From Gemmatimonadota bacterium (GTDB lineage Bacteria; Gemmatimonadota; Gemmatimonadetes; Gemmatimonadales; GWC2-71-9): a DNA stretch of 11,980 nt. The DNA is taken from the NCBI GenBank assembly GCA_004357415.1, contig SMVY01000090.1:1-11980 (forward strand). The letters run 5' to 3'. Each line of letters starts with the position of its first letter. Position 1 is the first letter of the stretch. The notes under the pieces are model-generated. The model saw only the letters and a program-made list of their open reading frames with translations, made no database searches and was not told where the DNA came from. The translations under genes and the position numbers were made by a program. This document shows positions 1 to 6,213 of the stretch, piece after piece.

Positions 1-1974
1 CGCCGCGCGGAACCCGCGGGACGTTCGGTAGATCGAGCCGCCACCGAGCACCTCGGGGCGCTGGGTCGTGGTGTCCTGGGCCGTGCTGTCCAGGGCCGGC
101 TCCGGATCTAACAGCACCGGCGTCACCCGGCGCGGCAGCAACTCGCCACCGGGAATAGGATCGGTCCGCGCCGCGGCGAAGTCCGCCAGCGCGCTGTCCG
201 CGGCCGACGGGGCTGTGTATGGTGCGCCCTTGAGCTTGCGCGGGTCGGTGATCGAGTAGACCGAGGTGCGCTGGGCAGAGTAGTAGACGAACGCCAGCCG
301 GTCGGCCTGACGGGCCCAGGTCAGCACCGGCGACATGGCCGTGGCGGACTGGCTACCGGTGTAGAAGTTGGTGAGCTGGAACAGCGCCCTGTCGTCGAGA
401 TCGTACAGGTACAGGTTGCTGATTCCGGTCCGATCCGACACCAGGGCGATGGAGCGGCTATCCGGAGCCCACTGGGGCGAGATGTTCTTGCCATGCTCCA
501 TCTGGGGCAGCACTTCCACCCTGCCGGTCTCCAGATGGTACAGGGCGATGCGGAAGTTGCCGAACCGGAGATTGTTGAAGTCGGTGTCGGGACCGCGGTC
601 GGTCACGAAGGCGATGGTGCTGCCGTCGGGCGACCAGTCGGGTTGCAGATCGGCAAACTTGTCGTTGGTCAACCGGGTCAACCCAGTGCCGTCACGGTTG
701 ATGATGTAGAGGTCGGAGATGCCGCCTGCGTTGCCGGAGAACACTAGCTGGCCGCCGTCAGGGCTCCAGGAGGGGTTGGTGAGGCCGTTCAGACCGATCT
801 TGAGGCGGGCCACCTCCTTGCCCCGGTCGTTGAGCAGGACCAAGTCGTCCTGAGCGCCGCGTTTGGCCGCCAGCGCCAGGAGTTCGCCGTCGGGCGACCA
901 GCTGCTGCTGGCGTTGAGGTAGCGGAACGTCTCGTAGTTGGAATCGAATGTCGACTTGACCAACCGGCGCGTCACTTTGCCGGTGACCCCGTCGGCCAGG
1001 TACATGTCTACAAAATAAAAGTCCTTCTCACTGAGGTAGGCGATCTTCGACCCGTCGGGCGACAGGGCCGGCGCCACATGCAGCGTCCCGCCGGAGCGCT
1101 CCATGGTGAGCAGCGGATCCGCCACCGAGGCCGCCGTCTGGCGGTCTCTCAGTTCCGGGAGATAGGTCTTCTGGACGTAGTCACGCCACTGGGCCGACAA
1201 CTGTGCCGTCGAAATGCCGAGCACCCGGTGAAAGGCGCCTTCGATGCCGCCGGTGATGGTGGTCTTCAGCAGCGCACCGATGGCTTCGTCACCCCAGCGG
1301 TTGCCGATGTACGCCATCAACGCGTGCCCGAAGCGGTAGGGGAAGATGTAGGGGTCGAACGTGAGAGCCTGAATGGTGGGGAGGGTGCCCTCGACGGACG
1401 CGTCTCTCAGCCACATGGCGGTCTCGGGACCCACTTCACCCAGCGACAGGTATTCCGCCATCCCTTCCACGAACCACAAGGGTGGGTTGATGGCGATCAG
1501 CCGGGCAAGCCCGGCGCCGGGTTTGCCATCGCTCCAGATGTCGTATTGGAACTGGTGCACCATCTCGTGGGTCAGCACGTGTTCGAATTCGGAGTACGAC
1601 CCGGTGAAGGGCATGATCGCCCGGTGTTTCAGGAAGTCGGTGACACCGCCCGTCGCTTCGTTGATATCTCCCGAGAGCGCGTTGGTCTGTTGAAAATCGG
1701 AGTGAGAGGCATACAAAATGATCGGCTTCCGGTTCTTGAACTGGTGATTCATGATCCGGGACAGCCGGGCATAGGAGCGCTCCGCCATGCGCGCGGCGTC
1801 CATCGCCGCTTCCCGCTCGCGCTCGTAGAAATAGACGTCGAAGTGCTCGGTCTCGATGATCTTGAAGTCGAAACTGGTCCACTGGACTTTGTTCTTCCCG
1901 AAGTACTGGGCGCTGCCGACGGCGGGGGCTGCCACCATCAGGGCAAGCGCGAGTCCGGCAATGCGTTGCAGCAT
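1..1974 (-). CDS. Secreted HExxH metallopeptidase (peptidase MA type) with TolB-like propeller repeats, 3' end outside window
   Basis: The frame is open from an ATG at 1974 to the window edge (658 codons, no stop), so the C-terminus is missing. Residues 1-22 look like a signal peptide (LALALMVAAPAV, then GSA before Gln23), so the protein is probably exported. Residues 136-140 read HEMVH and residues 167-175 read WFVEGMAEY. This is the HExxH plus downstream EGxAEY arrangement of gluzincin peptidases, with His136, His140 and probably Glu170 as zinc ligands and Glu137 as catalytic base. From about residue 300 to 560 there are five PD40-type blades, recognisable by SPDG or APD motifs (ALSPDGSKIAYLS, SWSPDGELLAL, SWSPDGGQLVF, DWSPDGSTIAF, QWAPDSRSIAL). 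The start lies 8 nt after the rsfS stop and has an AGGAGA Shine-Dalgarno, so it is probably translated with the ribosomal operon. Substrate unknown. Homologues with this layout often continue into an outer-membrane barrel, which cannot be seen here. Confidence 0.85.
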   Translation of the reverse strand, partial: MLQRIAGLALALMVAAPAVGSAQYFGKNKVQWTSFDFKIIETEHFDVYFYEREREAAMDAARMAERSYARLSRIMNHQFKNRKPIILYASHSDFQQTNALSGDINEATGGVTDFLKHRAIMPFTGSYSEFEHVLTHEMVHQFQYDIWSDGKPGAGLARLIAINPPLWFVEGMAEYLSLGEVGPETAMWLRDASVEGTLPTIQALTFDPYIFPYRFGHALMAYIGNRWGDEAIGALLKTTITGGIEGAFHRVLGISTAQLSAQWRDYVQKTYLPELRDRQTAASVADPLLTMERSGGTLHVAPALSPDGSKIAYLSEKDFYFVDMYLADGVTGKVTRRLVKSTFDSNYETFRYLNASSSWSPDGELLALAAKRGAQDDLVLLNDRGKEVARLKIGLNGLTNPSWSPDGGQLVFSGNAGGISDLYIINRDGTGLTRLTNDKFADLQPDWSPDGSTIAFVTDRGPDTDFNNLRFGNFRIALYHLETGRVEVLPQMEHGKNISPQWAPDSRSIALVSDRTGISNLYLYDLDDRALFQLTNFYTGSQSATAMSPVLTWARQADRLAFVYYSAQRTSVYSITDPRKLKGAPYTAPSAADSALADFAAARTDPIPGGELLPRRVTPVLLDPEPALDSTAQDTTTQRPEVLGGGSIYRTSRGFRAA

Positions 1975-1982
1975 ACACTCTC

Positions 1983-2366
1983 CTACGAAGTCGAGCTGAA
2001 CTCCAGCTCCGGCGCGTCACTCCACAGACGCTCCAACTGATAAAACGCCCGCGTTTCGGGATGGAACAGGTGGATCACCAAATCCACATAATCCAATAAT
2101 ACCCATGTCCCGACCGTGAGTCCCTCCACATGGTGCGGCCTCTGCCCCGTCTGGCGGAGGGCCTCGATCACCGCATTGGCGATTCCCCTGACGTGGGCGT
2201 CGGAGGTCCCTGTAGCAATGACGAAGAAGTCGGTCGCATCATTCACATCCCGCACATCCAGGGCCAACAGGTCCTGTCCCTTGAGGCCGTCGATCGCCTC
2301 CATGGCGACCCGCACCGCCTGTGGCACACTGCGGTCTAGACCCTCCCGGGCCGTGCCGGCCGTCAT
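1983..2366 (-). CDS. rsfS: Ribosomal silencing factor RsfS (Iojap family)
   Basis: A 127-residue protein of normal family length. RsfS binds ribosomal protein uL14 on the free 50S subunit and blocks joining to 30S, lowering translation in starvation. The family hallmarks are clear: DATDFFVIATGTSDAHVRGIA near residues 43-63, then HHVEG, and the C-terminal block WVLLDYVDLVIHLFHPETR followed by FYQLERLWSDAP. The ATG at 2366 overlaps the stop of the preceding small gene as ATGA, implying coupled translation. The rsfS stop is 8 nt before the start of the secreted peptidase gene. rsfS often sits beside nadD; here it is instead in the rpsF-rplI operon, which still makes sense for a 50S-binding factor. 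Confidence 0.95.
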   Translation of the reverse strand: MTAGTAREGLDRSVPQAVRVAMEAIDGLKGQDLLALDVRDVNDATDFFVIATGTSDAHVRGIANAVIEALRQTGQRPHHVEGLTVGTWVLLDYVDLVIHLFHPETRAFYQLERLWSDAPELEFSSTS

Positions 2367-2653
2367 GCCGCGCCGGCCCTCAGTAGGTTATCAAACCGGT
2401 CCATGGTCAGGAGTGTTCCCGATTGGTTGAGCACGCGCTGCATTTCTGTGGCGTTATCGGGTGCCGCCCAGCCGCGGGCCATCGTGCGGGCGGTGTCTTC
2501 GAGCGTGGCGTCAGCCAGCGCCCGGAGGGTGTCGGCGACGGGGAACACATTGATGCGATTGATTTCCTCGCGCCCGGCGGAAACCCAGTCCGACGCCGCG
2601 TACCACGAGCGGGCCAGCCTGGGGCCGTCCAGATAGGCGATCCCAACGGTCAT
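2363..2653 (-). CDS. Short DAK2/FakA-like N-terminal fragment (96 aa), probably a degenerate remnant
   Basis: The first 41 residues resemble the start of DAK2-domain proteins such as the fatty-acid kinase subunit FakA: a YLDG block at 7-10, an Ala/Ser-rich helix, EEINRINVFPVAD at 29-41. In the family the last motif continues as NVFPVPDGDTGTN, whose Asp residues hold Mg-ATP. Here it jumps from VAD straight to TLRALADATLED, so the nucleotide-binding signature is missing. FakA is about 550 residues; this stops at 96, and I do not recognise residues 60-96. It still looks expressed: start 10 nt after the rplI stop with a GAGG Shine-Dalgarno, and stop overlapping the rsfS start as ATGA. It may be an in-frame deletion product kept for coupling, or a small protein with a new role. 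It cannot be an ordinary kinase subunit. The family assignment rests on one motif block and is moderate. Confidence 0.6.
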   Translation of the reverse strand: MTVGIAYLDGPRLARSWYAASDWVSAGREEINRINVFPVADTLRALADATLEDTARTMARGWAAPDNATEMQRVLNQSGTLLTMDRFDNLLRAGAA

Positions 2654-2663
2654 GCAGTCCTCG

Positions 2664-3110
2664 TTACTCGGCGACCACGGTCAGGTGGATGTCGGCGACG
2701 ACCTCCGGGTGCAGCTTGATCGGTACCACGTGCTCGCCGAGGCTCTTTACCGGGGACTCCAGGTCGATTTTGCGCTTGTCGACTTCGTGCCCCGCGGCCG
2801 CCAGGGCATCGGCGATGTCCTGGGCGGTGATCGACCCGAACAACCGATCGCCCTCGCCCGCCTTGCGGGCCAGGGTGATCGGCACCTCGCCCAACACCGC
2901 CGCCAGCGCCTCGGCGCCCACCTTGTCCGCCGCCAGCCGGGCGTTGCGAGACTTGGTTTCGGCCTCGATACGTTTCTTGTTGCCGGCCGTCGCCTGGTAG
3001 GCGAATCCCTTGGGAAGGAGGAAATTCCTGGCATACCCCGGCTTGACCCGTACCAGGTCTCCAGCTTTGCCCAGTGACTGGACATCCTCGCGCAGTATTA
3101 CTTCGATCAT
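2664..3110 (-). CDS. rplI: 50S ribosomal protein bL9
   Basis: The 148-residue length is standard for bL9. The N-terminal rRNA-binding domain is textbook: MIEVILREDVQSLGKAGD, then VRVKPGYARNFLLPKGFA (about residues 20-37). The long connecting helix, rich in Lys, Glu and Ala, covers about 41-75, and the C-terminal domain includes FGSITAQDIADAL near 90-102. bL9 binds 23S rRNA near the L1 stalk base and helps keep reading frame. The ATG at 3110 overlaps the stop of the DUF2232 gene (ATGA). The next gene begins 10 nt after the stop. Order rpsF-rpsR-membrane protein-rplI matches the conserved bacterial cluster, without ssb. Confidence 0.98.
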   Translation of the reverse strand: MIEVILREDVQSLGKAGDLVRVKPGYARNFLLPKGFAYQATAGNKKRIEAETKSRNARLAADKVGAEALAAVLGEVPITLARKAGEGDRLFGSITAQDIADALAAAGHEVDKRKIDLESPVKSLGEHVVPIKLHPEVVADIHLTVVAE

Positions 3111-3991
3111 GGCAACTCACCTCGTGTGCTGGGCGGTGGCATGGGCCGCCGCCGGATATCGATCCAGGTATCAACGATTCCAAGTAACAGTAGCCCACTC
3201 CCTGCTATGGGCAACACGAACAGGGCCGCGATGGCCAGCAGGCCCAAACCTAACGATCCAAGGCGCGATTTCGACCGCATGAACCACGTCAAAATGGCAG
3301 CGCCGCGGATGACGTAGATGACCCCGAACACCAGCAGGGCGTTGACCGCGACCAAGTCCAGCGTGTCTCTCGCCGGACTGATCAGGATTGCCAGCGGCAC
3401 CACCAGGCCCCACAGGAGATGGTCGCTTCCCCGAAAATTGATGAACGGCGCCGCCGGGCCACCAACTGGACGGAGCGCCACCCGCTGGTACACGGCCCAC
3501 GCCACCAGCAGGCCGGTCCCGGCCGCCAACACCGCCAGGCCGGGGAACAACCTTACCATGAGCGCGATGCCGGCCGCGGCGTCCTCCGCGGCACCCGGTC
3601 CGTCGAACGCCGCCATGCTTCTGGCCATGGTCTGGTAGGTGGCCCAAGTCGCTCTCGTCAGGGCGAATTCGATCCGCTCCCACGTCACGCCCAGGATCCA
3701 AGTCCACCAGAGGGTGCCGGCCAGCCCCGTTGCCACCGCGATGGCGACGCTGCGACCCAGTCGTTCCGGCCGCCAGAGGACGGCCGCGACGAAGGCTCCG
3801 GTAACCATGATGCCGCCGCCTCGGATGATCTGTGTTGCGACGCCTGCCGGCTGGAACAACCAGAGCACCGTCCAGGCTACAATGGCACTCAACCACAGTC
3901 GCTCTCGAGTGGTCCGGAGGCCGGACACCAGCAACAGCACCCCGATCGGTCCCAGCGCGAAGACGATGACGTCGGGCCATGCCAGGAGCAT
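3107..3991 (-). CDS. DUF2232 (YybS-like) multi-pass membrane protein
   Basis: This is a hydrophobic protein with about eight predicted membrane segments. From the ATG at 3991 they lie near residues 8-24, 32-47, 57-72, 80-100, 142-165, 190-205, 212-235 and 243-272. The stretch FRGSDHLLWGLVVPLAIL followed by NALLVFGVIYVIRGAAIL is typical of DUF2232 proteins, which commonly sit between rpsR and rplI. Function is unknown. The start is uncertain. The frame is open to an ATG at 4153, but that would overlap rpsR by 91 nt. The first ATG after rpsR is 3991, giving 294 residues (normal for the family) but beginning inside the first hydrophobic segment. A CTG at 4066 overlaps the rpsR stop as CTGA with AAGGGA upstream, and would restore a full N-terminus. 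The stop overlaps rplI by 4 nt. Confidence 0.8.
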   Translation of the reverse strand: MLLAWPDVIVFALGPIGVLLLVSGLRTTRERLWLSAIVAWTVLWLFQPAGVATQIIRGGGIMVTGAFVAAVLWRPERLGRSVAIAVATGLAGTLWWTWILGVTWERIEFALTRATWATYQTMARSMAAFDGPGAAEDAAAGIALMVRLFPGLAVLAAGTGLLVAWAVYQRVALRPVGGPAAPFINFRGSDHLLWGLVVPLAILISPARDTLDLVAVNALLVFGVIYVIRGAAILTWFMRSKSRLGSLGLGLLAIAALFVLPIAGSGLLLLGIVDTWIDIRRRPMPPPSTRGELP

Positions 3992-4062
3992 GTAGCCCGC
4001 CAGAGCCAGGAACGTGCCTGGTGAGACCCGACGTCGTGCCGGGGGTGCCGCCGGGAGGTCGG

Positions 4063-4284
4063 TCAGCCGCCGAATCCCTTGATGTAGGGCAACAGGGCCA
4101 GCTCGCGGGCACGCTTGATGGCGGTGCTCAACTGCCGCTGGTGCCGCCCGCAAGTGCCCGACAACCGGCTGGGGAGCATCTTGCCCCGCTCGGTTATGAA
4201 CCGGGACAGGAGTCGATCGTCCTTGTAGTCCACTACCCGGACACCCGATTCACAGATGGCGCACGACTTATTCCGTCGCCTCAT
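4063..4284 (-). CDS. rpsR: 30S ribosomal protein bS18
   Basis: A 73-residue protein with the bS18 core: VDYKDDRLLSRFITERGKM near 18-36, LPSRLSGTCGRHQRQLSTAI near 37-56, ending in ARELALLPYI. bS18 pairs with bS6 on the platform of the 30S subunit. It is a cysteine-containing form: CAIC at residues 8-11 and Cys45-Gly-Arg-His48 give a C-x2-C / C-x2-H set that could hold zinc. Ribosomal proteins are known to exist in such C+ and C- versions, and bS18 is one of them. The ATG at 4284 overlaps the rpsF stop as ATGA, so S6 and S18 are translationally coupled, which fits their obligate heterodimer. No ssb gene lies between them. Confidence 0.97.
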   Translation of the reverse strand: MRRRNKSCAICESGVRVVDYKDDRLLSRFITERGKMLPSRLSGTCGRHQRQLSTAIKRARELALLPYIKGFGG

Positions 4285-4625
4285 GAGTCGCCATCCTTAG
4301 TCTCGGTGGGAGTGACTTCCGGGACCACGGGCTGTGGACCATCGTTGAGTACGATGAGGTGGCGGAGGACACTCTCGTCGAGCTTGACCGCGCGTTGGTA
4401 CTCGGGCAGCGCCTCGGTCGCCGTTTCGAACTGGGCGATGACGTAGTAGCCGGTTTCGTGGTTCTTGATGGGGTAGGCCAGCGTGCGCTTGCCCCAATGG
4501 TTGCACGCTGGTGCGGCGGCCGTCGGCTGGGCCAGGAGCGAATGGAATTGGTCCAAGTGCTCCGTAATCGTGGCCTCGTCGAGGGCGGAATCGAAGATAT
4601 AGACCGCCTCGTACTGACGTGTCAT
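4281..4625 (-). CDS. rpsF: 30S ribosomal protein bS6
   Basis: A 114-residue protein with the bS6 fold: MTRQYEAVYIFDSAL at the start, then NHWGKRTLAYPIKNHETGYYVI (about 64-85) and a basic/Leu helix ending VKLDESVLRHLIVL. The C-terminal tail is acidic (PTETKDGDS), as often in bS6. The frame is open upstream to 4799, but the ATG at 4625 starts exactly at the conserved N-terminus and is preceded by AAGGAAGG, so it is the right start. First gene of the minus-strand ribosomal operon. Upstream lie a hairpin and a candidate promoter. The stop overlaps the rpsR start (ATGA). Confidence 0.97.
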   Translation of the reverse strand: MTRQYEAVYIFDSALDEATITEHLDQFHSLLAQPTAAAPACNHWGKRTLAYPIKNHETGYYVIAQFETATEALPEYQRAVKLDESVLRHLIVLNDGPQPVVPEVTPTETKDGDS

Positions 4626-4648
4626 GACACCTTCCTTTGGTCTGTTGG

Positions 4649-4673
4649 CCCCGACCCGGGTGTCCGGTCGAGG
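4649..4673 (-). promoter_or_regulatory. Hairpin in rpsF leader, candidate S6:S18 autoregulatory site
   Basis: On the minus strand, CCTCGACC (4673-4666) pairs with GGTCGGGG (4656-4649), an 8-bp stem with one G-U pair. It closes a 9-nt loop GGACACCCG, in which GG and CC could pair again and leave CG unpaired on the 3' side. It ends 23 nt before the rpsF start, just upstream of the Shine-Dalgarno. Known biology: in many bacteria the bS6:bS18 dimer binds a CCG-containing hairpin in its own mRNA leader and represses it. Position and the CCG on the 3' side fit. The match is by eye only. Confidence 0.4.
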
Positions 4674-4693
4674 AGGGTTGGCTAAGTGGCCTG

Positions 4694-4722
4694 AAGATAA
4701 GTGGTTGGCAGGATCATGGGAA
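4694..4722 (-). promoter_or_regulatory. Candidate sigma-70-type promoter for the rpsF operon
   Basis: On the minus strand there is TTCCCA (4722-4717), a 17-bp spacer, then TATCTT (4699-4694), four of six matches at each box. Transcription would begin near 4687, giving a leader of roughly 60 nt that contains the hairpin at 4649-4673. The boxes are imperfect, so this is a suggestion supported mainly by spacing and location. Confidence 0.3.
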
Positions 4723-4757
4723 GCGCTGCCGTCGGGGGCGAAGAGCTGATCCGTAGA

Positions 4758-4787
4758 TTGACCGAGTGCCCTAAGGGGAGATATTAC
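4758..4787 (+). promoter_or_regulatory. Candidate promoter of the broken MOSC gene
   Basis: TTGACC (4758-4763), an 18-bp spacer and TATTAC (4782-4787) match the sigma-70 boxes at five and four of six positions. The predicted transcript would start near 4794, about 24 nt before the MOSC start codon at 4818. It faces away from the rpsF promoter, so the region between rpsF and the MOSC remnant is a divergent promoter region. Confidence 0.4.
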
Positions 4788-4817
4788 AATGAGTTGCAAA
4801 TCTTGAAGCGAGGAGCG

Positions 4818-5254
4818 ATGGAGATCCTGTCGATTCAGGTCGGGCAGCCGAAATCCTACGGCGTGGCTGACGCCGAAGACCCCCTAGAGGACAACCGTGC
4901 CAAACGCTGGCCCGCAAGTTCCGCGTGCGGGACATGGTCAAGCGGGTGCTACAACGCCAGGCATTCGGCTGGTACCTCCGGGTGCGGCACGATGGCTGGC
5001 TGGAGCAGGGGATGGTGTTCCAACTGCAGGACCGTCCCTACCCGCAGTGGACCGTGAAGGAAGTCGAACGGATCATTCGCCGGCGAGCCCACGAACCCGA
5101 GGCTGCCCGGCGGCTGGCGGGCTCGACTGGGGGAACGCGGAGTGGCCACCGGTGCCGGATGAGCGCCCGGGTGTGCCCTCAGGAGATCACCATGTTTCGT
5201 CGGGTGGGACTCACCGGGGCCTCATGCGGCCGCCAAGGTGATTACTATCCGTAA
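4818..5254 (+). pseudogene. MOSC-domain (YiiM-type) pseudogene with internal deletion and frameshift
   Basis: The ATG at 4818, preceded by GAGGAG, begins MEILSIQVGQPKSYG, the typical start of YiiM-like MOSC proteins (molybdenum-cofactor-dependent reductases of N-hydroxylated bases). After about 21 codons the homology stops. From about 4880 it resumes in another frame with PRGQPC (4883-4900), carrying the conserved Cys of MOSC domains. It continues as LARKFRVRDMVKRV, then GWYLRV and the C-terminal three-helix domain including RPYPQWTVKEVERII. Homology fades near 5137; the shifted frame runs on to a stop at 5252-5254. YiiM is about 220 residues. Roughly the first 20 and the last 85 remain, so about 110-120 residues from the middle are gone and the parts are out of frame. 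A single-base error cannot explain this. Confidence 0.85.
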
Positions 5255-5293
5255 GTACAGTATGGGTATTAGCCAAGCCGCGGCCGGTTCGCC

Positions 5294-5312
5294 TGTGGAG
5301 AAGTTTTCCACA
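5294..5312. promoter_or_regulatory. Palindromic pair of DnaA-box-like sites in the intergenic region before the inositol operon
   Basis: TGTGGAGAA (5294-5302), one G, then TTTTCCACA (5304-5312) form a near-perfect 19-bp palindrome. Read outward, each arm is a 9-mer close to the DnaA box TTATCCACA (TTTTCCACA and TTCTCCACA). A third weak copy, TTATCGACA on the minus strand, lies at 5329-5337. The 143-nt region between the MOSC remnant and the phosphatase gene (5255-5397) holds nothing else I can name. A poor TTCACA / TATCCG pair at 5368-5395 is the only promoter-like signal close to the gene. Confidence 0.4.
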
Positions 5313-5397
5313 AAGACTCCACCTCCGGTGTCGATAACAGGGGGAGGGAGAGAGCGCCGAACCGTCGTTCACACTGCATCGTTAACCGATATCCGAT

Positions 5398-6213
5398 ATG
5401 GCACTATCCAGCGAACCCATGGGCAAACTGCTCGGGGATGTGCACAACTTGGTGCGAGCAGCTCTCGCGACGCACCAAGATGTGGACGGTATGGAACTAG
5501 ATGCCAACCCGAAGGGCGATCAGACCCAGCAGTTTGACCTGGCCGCGGAGCGGTGCGTAGAGAAATACCTGCGGCATCACGCCCCGCCGAGTGTGTTACT
5601 CTCGGAGGAATCGGGCGAGCTGAAACTCAGTGAAGCTCCACCGGAGTGGTGCTTCATCCTCGATCCAGTGGATGGCTCCGACAACTACGCCCGCGGGCTG
5701 AACCTGTCGGGCGTATGCTTGGCGGTGCTGCCGGCGGGGGCGCCACTCGCTGTTGGCAATATTGAGTGGGCCTTGGTCGGTGAGCTCGAGAGGGCAACGC
5801 CGCTCCTCGCCCGCCGCGGAGGGAACGCGTTCCGGGGGGATGCACGGGTGCTGACCTCCGCAGTGGAACGTATCGAGGACGCCTTCGTTTCAGTCGAGTT
5901 AAACCACTTCGCTCCGCCCCCTGCGTTAGGTGCGCTACTGGCGCGAGCGCGTGGGGTGCGTAGCTTAGGGTGCGCTTCCCGGGCTCTCGCCTTGGTGGCG
6001 ACCGGTGCGCTTGACGCCCACGTGGACATACGCAACAGGCTGACAGCTGAGAGCTTCTTCGCCGCTGCTCTCGCGGTCGAGGAAGCGGGTGGCTGCGTGG
6101 TGAATTCCAATGGACAGCCCCTCCCGTCCGCCCGAGACTTGACGCAGCGGTTCTCTTTAGTAGCGGCAGCCACTCGGCGGCTTGCCGATGATATCATTGA
6201 GGCACTTCGATGA
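5398..6213 (+). CDS. Inositol monophosphatase family enzyme, candidate phosphatase of the di-inositol phosphate pathway
   Basis: This 271-residue protein carries the Mg-dependent IMPase core: PKGDQT (38-43) with Asp47, SEESGE (69-74), and DPVDGSDNYARG (89-100) with metal ligands Asp89 and Asp92. It ends in the EEAGG motif (228-232). The usual WDxAA motif before EEAGG is altered: residues 216-221 are TAESFF, placing Ser219 where the third metal-binding Asp (human Asp220) should be, with Glu218 adjacent. The family removes phosphate from inositol phosphates and related sugars. The stop overlaps the next gene as ATGA, so the two are co-translated; next to a DIPP synthase, dephosphorylation of di-myo-inositol phosphate phosphate is a plausible role (inference). 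Neither ATG 5398 nor ATG 5419 has a clear Shine-Dalgarno. The gene uses five TTA Leu codons, unlike its GC-rich neighbours, which suggests transfer. Confidence 0.85.
   Translation: MALSSEPMGKLLGDVHNLVRAALATHQDVDGMELDANPKGDQTQQFDLAAERCVEKYLRHHAPPSVLLSEESGELKLSEAPPEWCFILDPVDGSDNYARGLNLSGVCLAVLPAGAPLAVGNIEWALVGELERATPLLARRGGNAFRGDARVLTSAVERIEDAFVSVELNHFAPPPALGALLARARGVRSLGCASRALALVATGALDAHVDIRNRLTAESFFAAALAVEEAGGCVVNSNGQPLPSARDLTQRFSLVAAATRRLADDIIEALR

Noticed and set aside
1078..2040. A 320-codon open frame on the plus strand
   Set aside because: It lies antisense to the peptidase gene, whose HEMVH motif, signal peptide and PD40 blades are clear. The plus-strand product has no recognisable domain and is a by-product of GC-rich codon use.
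4683..4704. Direct repeat TAAGTGG at 15-nt spacing upstream of rpsF, as an operator
   Set aside because: Only two 7-nt copies, overlapping the candidate -10 region; too short to distinguish from chance.
4789..4806. Five-codon frame MSCKS with AAGGGGAG eight bases upstream, as a possible leader peptide for the MOSC gene
   Set aside because: The bases around it form the -10 of the better-supported promoter (TTGACC-18-TATTAC), so transcription would start after its ATG.
5255..5397. A replication origin, given three DnaA-like 9-mers
   Set aside because: There is no AT-rich unwinding region, too few good boxes, and no dnaA, dnaN, gidB or parAB genes in the window. Kept only as possible DnaA or repressor sites.
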